This document shows positions 57,302 to 64,000 of a stretch of DNA of 64,000 nt, one piece after another. Origin of the DNA: Nephrotoma appendiculata. Taxonomy: Eukaryota > Arthropoda > Insecta > Diptera > Tipulidae. The DNA lies in NCBI GenBank assembly GCA_947310385.1, contig OX371223.1, positions 153,194,872-153,258,871 of the forward strand, given 5' to 3'. Below the pieces are notes generated by a model, which searched no databases, had not been told where the DNA came from, and worked only from the letters and a program-made list of their open reading frames with translations. The position numbers and the translations under genes are program-made. Numbering within the stretch: the first letter of the stretch is position 1; every line of letters begins with the position of its first letter.

Positions 57302-59588
57302 GAGGCTTTGACTTTCGAGTCAAACGATTGATATTTTCTTTCGATTTTTTTTGCGGTTTTTAAATTTAAATTTTTAAATTTTTATAAATCATAAATTGTA
57401 ATTGTCAGTGAGGTTTATATATACGAATTTACTCGTATATTATATTTTGCATGGAGATTAGAAATCTATTACTGATATTGGGCAAAATACCATAACGAAA
57501 AGGAAAATAATGTTTTAGTGAAAAGTCGATTTTAATTCGGAAATTTTATAATGATAATGCATATGTTACCTGATTGCAAAAGTGAATATATTGTGTACTG
57601 TCGCGTACGAACATGTCGTGATTAATATATATAAAAAATCGTGTAGCAAGAAATTCGTGTAATTTCAAAATGGCTCCGTCTCCAGAATTCGGTCAACCTA
57701 TTGCACCTGGTAAAATGGATACGACTACAATGGGTACAGCTGCTGGAGGAAAAAGTGAGGATAAAACCGATTCTGGAGATAAATATAAGTCAATAAAGGA
57801 AACAGATTTTTCATCTACCACTACCACATTAACGACAAGGCGATATATAGAAAACCGGTGTTACCACGAGGGCCGATCAACACGTGTGGGGGATGGACTG
57901 CGCCAATCGAATCAACCTGGGAAGACCCAGCTAAGTGTTCTGTTATTTTGATTTTTTGTGTATTATATAATTTTATTGGTGTGTGGCCGTTGGCCTGTGT
58001 GGTGGTGGAGCCCTTCTAATTGGGGCCTTCTTTTTCCATTGTGTTGTTTGAAATTTTCCTTTAGTTGTTTTTGTTTTTCGTTGTCAGCGAATGACATACT
58101 GTGTTGAACGAGAGTTAATTTCATAAGGAGTGGAAGTGTTTTGTGTTGCTCTTTATGCTGTATACATACTGTGGCGTTTGTTGAGTGCGATGTATTTGTG
58201 CCGCGATGGTTTCCGCAGGTGGGTATACATTAATTTGAGTTTGGTGTTTTGTGGGTGGGTAATAAATATATACAGAAATGTATATTCATAAAATATATGT
58301 TTTCAACGTTCGGACCCATGAGGTATTTTCTATAAGGATCATTCATCAGTTTATTCATATCCTTATGATTTCTTTTTTTCTTTTTTCAAATCTTCCTCTC
58401 AATTTAACGAACCATCAAAATACTTCTTGTAACCGAATGCTGTTAGCGACACCATTTTCAATTGGATTGTATATTACTAATAGTAATTATATTAATATTG
58501 TTTTCTTTGATTGAGAGTGAGTAAATGTTTATTACTTAGTTCGAGATAGTTACGTTCTAAATTTTGAAAGAGTGAATGAATTTTTAAAGTAGCTAGTTAA
58601 TTAAAGTTTATGATATTGTACTAAAATATAATTTTATAAAGATTCTACAGTCCATAAGGTCAGTATGGACTGTATAATTTTTTAGTTCATCATATGTAAA
58701 AATATATGCTTTAATTAAATGGTTTTCTAGGTTGTTTCGGGAGACTGTAAATTGGTGAAGGTTTTGATTATATTGTTCTGGGCTGGATAAATAATTATCG
58801 CTGGTTGTTGGTTTTATGATTTATTTAATACGATTAGGTGATACGATACGATGAAGGATCATACAGTTGTGTTAGTTACTTATTATTAATTCTATCATCT
58901 TACAGATCCGTGATTGCTTTAAAAGTTTTATTTAATTTGTTTAGGTGTTGGGGTTCTGGAGCTGTGCCAAACATCCATTATTGATCTTATATTGCAGATT
59001 AGCTTTTTTTGAAACCATTTGGAATTAGCTACACGATAGAAATGCTGTAATGATTAAAAATTAGATTCCGATTTCAGAAGCAGTTAAAATTTTTTATTGG
59101 TCTATTTTGTAGTATAGAGACCTCTGTTTTTCCAGTGGCTTGGCTCCTTTTTTAGTTAGGCGTTTTAGTAAGAATTTTTTAATTATTAGTATTGCATCCA
59201 GTGGGTGGTATTTAATAATAATTATTAATTTTAAATTTTTATTATTTTAGATCTTTCTTTTAGATTTTATTAAAAATAGGTATTAACGAAAATTCAAGAA
59301 GATAAATTTGCAGAGTTAAATAACTATTTTTAATTTTCAGATGACTGGAAGTTTTTCAATTACATGATTAATAATTATTTCGTAGTTAGAATTGTGTCAT
59401 TGTGTTACTAACTATCGACTACTTAGGTGTCTGTAACCGGGTCGAGTCTCTCCTTACTAACATAACCTTTCCTATCCCTCCTATTTTGTTATGTGTAATA
59501 CAGGTGTACGGTGGGCCCCGGCCATATCTGGGATTACTTGTCAAATGACTTGGCCATACATCTCAATCAAATCAAATCAAATCAAAAT
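57302..59588 (+). mobile_element. 2.3-kb retroposon with 20-bp target duplication and (TCAAA)n tail
   Basis: Eight Ts followed by CAAGATCTCAAT stand at 57282-57301 and again at 59589-59608. The insert begins with a small hairpin (TTTGACT, TTCG, AGTCAAA at 57307-57324) and ends in four to five TCAAA units (59563-59586). A long target duplication plus a simple-repeat tail is a sign of target-primed reverse transcription. There is no RT or endonuclease; one short frame (57670-57951) starts near a TATA-like block. Probably an internally deleted, non-autonomous LINE derivative. Confidence 0.7.
57670..57951 (+). CDS. 93-codon frame inside the retroposon
   Basis: MAPSPEFGQPIAPGKMDTTT, then TAAGGKSEDKTDSGDKYKS and ETDFSSTTTTLTTRRY. 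It is polar, Thr/Ser/Lys/Gly-rich and low in hydrophobics, with composition unlike chance frames in this AT-rich DNA. About 370 bases of leader precede it. It could be the start of a LINE ORF1 joined to 3' sequence by a deletion after residue ~65. I do not recognise a domain. Confidence 0.35.
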   Translation: MAPSPEFGQPIAPGKMDTTTMGTAAGGKSEDKTDSGDKYKSIKETDFSSTTTTLTTRRYIENRCYHEGRSTRVGDGLRQSNQPGKTQLSVLLF

Positions 59589-59692
59589 TTTTTTTTCAAG
59601 ATCTCAATATGCTGAAGTTTAATAATCGGGTAGCACGTGGCGGATGCAATATAAAACACAATCTATGAAATTTAAATATATAAATAAATTTT

Positions 59693-60145
59693 CTATGTAT
59701 GTGTATAATTAAATAAAATATAATAATTACTTTCACAAAAACAAATGATAATAAAATCTTTTATTTCGAATTCAAGTTTTATGTGAAAAATACTAACGAA
59801 ATTTGCTCCTTTTCGCGTAGTAACGTATTGGGAATCAGTATAGAAAAATGTTTGGAAAAATCGCGAGTTTCCAACGAAATTCCACCTTCTTTCCAATTTA
59901 TTGTTTTCTCTTTTTAGTCGGGATTCACACCCACACTGGAATTTTTGTGACACTTTTCTTTGGTGAGTAGTACGGTTTCCCGTGTGCATAATATGGTTCT
60001 TTCCATAGAAAGAGTGTGGTTTTTGAACGCGAATATAAACGGAATTCCGTCGGCATTGCATATTGGGTATATTTAAAATTTGACTCATAGACTCGATTAA
60101 CAATTTTGGCGTTTGAAAGGTGGATCCTTCCTCTACAAATTCCAT
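59693..60145 (-). CDS. 150-codon unrecognised frame at the right side of the outer element
   Basis: It begins MEFVEEGSTFQTPKLL within the sub-terminal repeat. Its middle (GKNHIMHTGNRTTHQRKV, then FQCGCESRLKRENNKLE) is basic and contains Cys/His residues faintly like a zinc finger, but no regular C2H2 spacing. The last third is A/T-driven. It might be the first exon of a lost transposase or chance. It shares its first 14 codons with the repeat at 54252. Confidence 0.25.
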   Translation of the reverse strand: MEFVEEGSTFQTPKLLIESMSQILNIPNMQCRRNSVYIRVQKPHSFYGKNHIMHTGNRTTHQRKVSQKFQCGCESRLKRENNKLERRWNFVGNSRFFQTFFYTDSQYVTTRKGANFVSIFHIKLEFEIKDFIIICFCESNYYILFNYTHT

Positions 60146-60190
60146 ACCACCATAATTAATATTTACTACGACTTCACACAGCTATATCTA
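60065..60190. repeat. sub-terminal repeat of the outer foldback element, right
   Basis: AAATTTGACTCATAGACTCG, GTTTGAAAGGTGGATCCTTC, ACAAATTCCATACCA and GACTTCACACAGCTATATC, inverted relative to 54174-54295. Confidence 0.7.
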
Positions 60191-60646
60191 AAGTTTAACT
60201 TGTCAGATCTTCTTGCCATTTTATAAAAATAAAATAGTTCTATTTTAGTTCAGAGAATTGTTGTTTTTCTAATATTAAATATTTGAATTAATTTTTTTAT
60301 ATTTTATTAATTTTGATTATATTGATGTAAATTATTTTAGCATAATTTTTTCGAGGTGAAATAGAAATTTATCACGAAATGTTAAATTATAATATATTCT
60401 GTACATATAATTGTAATTGAAAATTTCGTGATACTAATTTAATATTACAAAACTATATAATAATTTACTATACATTATAGCTAATCTCGTGATATATTTG
60501 ATTTATATGCAGCAATATTAATTATATATACTTGAATATCAGGATAGTATTAAAATATTCTGTAAATATATAATAGTCTTGCCATATTTAACTATAATGG
60601 TTTTTCGGGACAATTTTTCGCGCTAACTTCCCAGAGGTTAACATAT

Positions 60647-62026
60647 CTTCGTTAGCAAAATAAATTTTTGATAATTAAAACTATTTGCAAAATAAAAGGG
60701 GTTCCGTTTGTTGGTTTTTTAAGCTAAAAAATAATATTTATTTTGTGGTGGCAACCCGAAAATTTTTGGACAAATGAAAACTCAAAATATTTTGGTTATT
60801 GAAACTTATTACGAAAATAGTCGTTCTGTAAAAAAATATTTCGTAAATAAAGTGATGATTTTGAATTACGTTTCATTTCATGAATTACGTGAACGCATAT
60901 CTTGCACAAGAACGGTATTCTTCGCATAAACTGATGATGCTCGCAATAGTTAACTTTGTTAAGATGCTATATGTGTGTAAGTGACTGTAGTGCGAATTGA
61001 CGCAATTTCGCACGCTTAGCAGGACGAGCCCTTCAGCTACAAGGATTTAAGTATAGGCTTGAGGACAAACATAGACATCAAATGAAACATGCGTAGGTCA
61101 CACTCGTAGTCCTAATGTAATTGTATAGTCATTCCAAGTCTACGCCAATAATAGAGACGTAATATTCACGTTTGTACCGGAAGGAAGTAAGCTTTTAGTT
61201 CCGAAATCTTTTGAATGGTCGGTTTGAAGCTCAAAAACGGAAAAAGTCGTCATAGTCTTCTATGGTGTCAAACTATGTAGTTTACAGTCCTAAGTGCTAG
61301 TACCTGGCATCCACTGACCCAACGTTCCTGAATTTTGAACATGTCAATCCCACATTTATTTTGAGCAAAAGTGCAGCCTATACTTTTTTGCGTATGACCA
61401 AAGCATTGGTTTCTGCAAATCAACCTGCCATGAGTTATCATACTAGAGTCTACTGAGTGACCCCGTCGCCTCCGATTTATCTAAGTCGGTCGAGAGTTCT
61501 CAATACGCCACATTTTGTGTAGCACTATAGTAGCTGAACTGTAGTTAACTTTCGATTTTGTCATCTTCACAATCTTCCATGTGAATGTTAGAAGGTCTGC
61601 ATTGTTTAACTTTAATATGGCCAGTACAATATTAGGATCTCTACCCGGTAAACCACAAGTGGATTATTCGCCTATATATTCGGATTGACAAAATATATAT
61701 TGTTGCCACAGGAAGTGACATAATTGTATAAGTATAGGTGAGCCACAATGATATATAGAAAGTAAGCCAAATCCAGCCGTATAATTGACTGTTACCATTG
61801 CAATAGTCACTCGGCTGTCAGTCTACTGGTAAACAAATCTTGAACCTTGAAACATGGTTTACCAACGGCTGTGAAGCTGTATATAAAAGTTACATTAAAT
61901 CTAGCGTACAGTGTGCATAATTCTGACTTCAGTTGCCTCAAAACTCTGACTTCGGCGTGCAACAAACCTCTGGCGTAAACGTATGACAAAACTCTGACTT
62001 GAACTTTCGACATATTTTTGATTATA
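60647..62026. other. noncoding stretch without recognised features
   Basis: Mixed composition; no supported gene. The right side is the mariner insertion site. Confidence 0.4.
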
Positions 62027-62028
62027 TA

Positions 62029-63324
62029 CGAGGGTATATCAAAAAGTCTTGCAATATCATATGAAAAAAAAGAGTGAGTGAGACAACAATATATTTTTCA
62101 AAACCATTTTTTGTCGCGATGAAACTTCTAGAAGAACATTTCGATGTAAATTTTACAGTTCGTTTGTTTTTGTCAATTTAGTAACAAGTGTTTTGAATTT
62201 TTCTTAAAATGAATGAAATTGAATATCGCGCCGTTATTAAATTTTTCTGTAAAGATGGACAAAATGCAATTTATATATTCAACTATATATCAAAAGTTTA
62301 CGGCGAATCTGCACCATCATATGCCACAGTAACAAGGTGGGTAAAATTATTCAAAAGTGGTCGGGAGTCATTAGAAGACGACAATCGCTCGGGTCGCCCA
62401 GCAGATGCTATTAGCCATGAAAACGTAATTTTGGCCGAATCTATTGTATTGGAGGACCGGCGTATTTCTGTTCCACGGTTAGCGTGGAGACTTTCTCTTT
62501 CATACGGTACCACATATACTATATTACATGACAACCTTCATATGTCGAAAGTAAGTGCGCGATGGGTTCCCCGTTTGTTGAATGCAGAACAAAAAAAAAT
62601 GCGTGTTCAAATTTCAAAGGCGATTTTAGATATGTACAAAGAAGATCCAGAAAATTTCTTGGATAACATAATAACAGGCGATGAAACATGGCTTCATCAC
62701 TGGGATCCGGAATCCAAACAAGAATCGTTGCAATGGATTAAACGTAGTGAACCACCACCAAAGAAATTTAAAACTCAACCGTCTGCTCTTAAGGTTTTGG
62801 CAACAATTTTTTGGGATGCTGAAGGAAATTTGATAATCGTTTATATGCCACCGAAAACCACAACCACAGGCATATATTTCGCTGAGGTTTTGCGAAAATT
62901 GAAAAAAGCGATCCGGGAAAAACGGCCAAGGAAAGTTAGGAAAAAAATCTTGCTTCTTCACGACAATGCACCGGTGCACAAGGCTAATATTGCTCAAGCT
63001 GCATTAAAGGACTGCGGCTTCGTGGGAATTCCGCATCCACCGTACAGTCCAGACTTGGCACCCAGTGACTACTTCCTGTTTCCCAATTTGAAAAAAACAC
63101 TAAGGGGCCGAAAATTTTCCAGTGATTATGAAGTGCAGTCTGTTGTAAATGAATATTTTATGGAGCAAAAGAAATCTTTTTTTTTAGAGGGTTTAGGCAA
63201 GTTAATTGATCGATGTGACAAATGTATAAACCTTAAAGGAGATTCTGTCGAAAAATAAAAATATTGCTGTCTCACTCACTCTTTTTTTTCATATGATATT
63301 GCAAGACTTTTTGATTTGCCCTCG
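62029..63324 (+). mobile_element. mariner element, copy 2, apparently intact
   Basis: 1296 bp. Inverted terminal repeats of about 57 bp start CGAGGGTATATCAAAAAGTC and, at the right end inverted, CGAGGGCAAATCAAAAAGTC, with two mismatches. The TA duplication is at 62027-62028 and 63325-63326. Length, ends and an unbroken transposase indicate a potentially autonomous copy. The terminal repeats are about twice as long as the ~28 bp usual in mariners. Confidence 0.95.
62209..63258 (+). CDS. mariner transposase, full length (349 residues)
   Basis: Residues 1-110 carry the two helix-turn-helix motifs that bind the terminal repeats (VTRWVKLFKSGRESLEDD, with the GRP linker at 62-64). The WVPxL motif is WVPRLL at 119-124. 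The catalytic triad is DD34D: Asp158 (ITGDETW), Asp252 (LLLHDNAPVH) and Asp287 (YSPDLAPSDY), with exactly 34 residues between the last two. Length is normal for the family. The start is the first ATG, preceded by the 5' terminal repeat and about 120 bases of leader. It would excise and insert the element at TA by cut-and-paste in the nucleus. The only sign of risk is two long A-runs that are miscounted in copy 1. Confidence 0.95.
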   Translation: MNEIEYRAVIKFFCKDGQNAIYIFNYISKVYGESAPSYATVTRWVKLFKSGRESLEDDNRSGRPADAISHENVILAESIVLEDRRISVPRLAWRLSLSYGTTYTILHDNLHMSKVSARWVPRLLNAEQKKMRVQISKAILDMYKEDPENFLDNIITGDETWLHHWDPESKQESLQWIKRSEPPPKKFKTQPSALKVLATIFWDAEGNLIIVYMPPKTTTTGIYFAEVLRKLKKAIREKRPRKVRKKILLLHDNAPVHKANIAQAALKDCGFVGIPHPPYSPDLAPSDYFLFPNLKKTLRGRKFSSDYEVQSVVNEYFMEQKKSFFLEGLGKLIDRCDKCINLKGDSVEK

Positions 63325-63614
63325 TAAGTCGCTTGTAGAAATTTAAAATAATTCGAGCGGCACCTTATATTTTATACATAGCTTTATTTAAAATATAAAA
63401 ACTTAACAATTTATTACAAAACTTCACTCAGACTAATAACAATTCAAATCGATAATTAATACTTATAAAATAACATGTATAATACAATAAAAAACCTTTC
63501 TATTTCTTCTTATAAGATTTTCGTTATTTATTTATATATATTTTAAAAATATGTATTCTGAAACAAAAACAATTATAAAAGTGTAATATTATGCTTACAA
63601 TTTAACGTATTTCA

Positions 63615-64000
63615 TTACCATTTTCCAGCCAGCAAAGTTTCATCAACTTTTTTGAAGCGGTCCCATCTTTTTTGTTCTGCAAATTTTTCGTTTATTAATT
63701 TGCTTAGGATGGATTTTGCAAAGCCATTGATTTCTTTCTTGGCATCTCCTCTTGACGTTTATTGAGTATACTGGTAAGCCTGGAAAATAGAATAAATACA
63801 TATAACAGGAATTAAAATAAATATGATTTAAATAAACTTACAAGTAAGCAAGACAAACAATTGCTAACAAGTCTACATATAAGTGCTATTCAAATATCAA
63901 TTACCTGTGATTTTTCCGGAAATGTCAAATACGTGCTTTCATTGCTCCAAAAAAATTACTGGTACAAGGTTTCGAGGCGTACAATGCACCGGCTCATGTA
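63615..64000 (-). pseudogene. decayed or partial gene with a short intron, cut by the right edge
   Basis: Minus strand. An upstream exon ends at 63905 (CACAG/GTAATT donor) and a downstream exon begins at 63779 after TTTTCCAG, leaving a 125-base AT-rich intron. The upstream exon reads ALYASKPCTSNFFGAMKARI, then a stop and HFRKNH. The downstream exon begins LTSILNKRQEE; a frame change leads to RGDAKKEINGFAKSILSKLI, then AEQKRWDRFKKVDETLLAG and KW before a TAA at 63615-63617. The text has gene-like composition but one stop and one frameshift. I do not recognise the family; either a worn gene copy or an assembly with errors would fit. Confidence 0.4.

Larger units (their letters stand above)
52483..60638. 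mobile_element. composite foldback element (outer, ~8.2 kb with insertions)
   Basis: The left terminus ATGTCTGTGAAGTTAGC (52483) and inverted right terminus ACCTCTGGGAAGTTAGC (60638) continue in common as CGAAAAAT. TAACATAT follows the right end directly (60639-60646) and precedes the left end with three extra bases (52472-52479), a likely target duplication. Sub-terminal repeats containing GGATCCTTCC and AAATTCCATACCA occur at both sides. Inside are another foldback element, a Penelope-like element and a retroposon. No transposase is recognised. Confidence 0.6.

Overview
The window looks like intergenic or intronic DNA from an insect, most likely a higher fly (Diptera). It is AT-rich and packed with eukaryotic transposable elements. 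These include an errantivirus-type Ty3/gypsy element whose gag resembles the 17.6/297 lineage of flies, mariner and Tc1 relics, a CR1-group LINE, a Penelope-like element, a tRNA-derived SINE and many foldback or MITE-like inverted-repeat elements. No complete host gene is visible. Two short segments (1590-1736 and 27242-27458) could be exons, and the right edge (63615-64000) holds what looks like a decayed gene with a short intron on the minus strand.

Layout. 0-5 kb: Tc1 transposase relic cut by the left edge, a possible terminal exon, and a gypsy integrase relic. 5-9 kb: inverted repeats, a 174-bp tandem repeat and a degenerate ~200-bp array. 9.0-11.9 kb: a 5'-truncated, frameshifted LINE (minus). 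15.1-17.9 kb: a ubiquitin-protease-like (USP) pseudogene, five inverted-repeat elements and a SINE whose 3' tail resembles that of the LINE. 18.0-19.2 kb: a piggyBac-like non-autonomous element. 21.3-23.6 kb: LINE endonuclease relic (plus) and gypsy-like leader/gag relic with a tRNA-Lys primer site (minus). 24.1-25.2 kb: an array with an AGCCGGAACC core. 28.2-35.1 kb: the errantivirus, with integrase core deleted and a 1.5-kb DNA element inserted between gag and protease. 35.2-38.5 kb: mariner and gypsy pol relics. 41.6-44.2 kb: foldback elements, one holding a frameshifted mariner. 45.9-49.4 kb: two MITEs, a mariner 3' end and a foldback element with a 39-bp minisatellite. 51.1-51.9 kb: a transposase relic whose two halves point in opposite directions. 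52.5-60.6 kb: a composite foldback element that contains a second foldback element, the Penelope-like element with a hammerhead-like motif, and a 2.3-kb retroposon with a 20-bp target duplication. 62.0-63.3 kb: an apparently intact mariner with a 349-residue transposase and TA target duplication.

The most unusual signal is a set of four foldback elements (29562-31070, 47973-49387, 52483-60638, 52500-53792). They share the terminal pattern AYSNNTGTGAAGTT (some ends with mismatches), show 8-9 bp target duplications and mostly carry internal tandem repeats in inverted arrangement, yet encode no transposase that I recognise. Two of them have 182-184 bp internal repeats of unrelated sequence. All reading was by eye, with no database search, so family names rest on motifs visible in the sequence.
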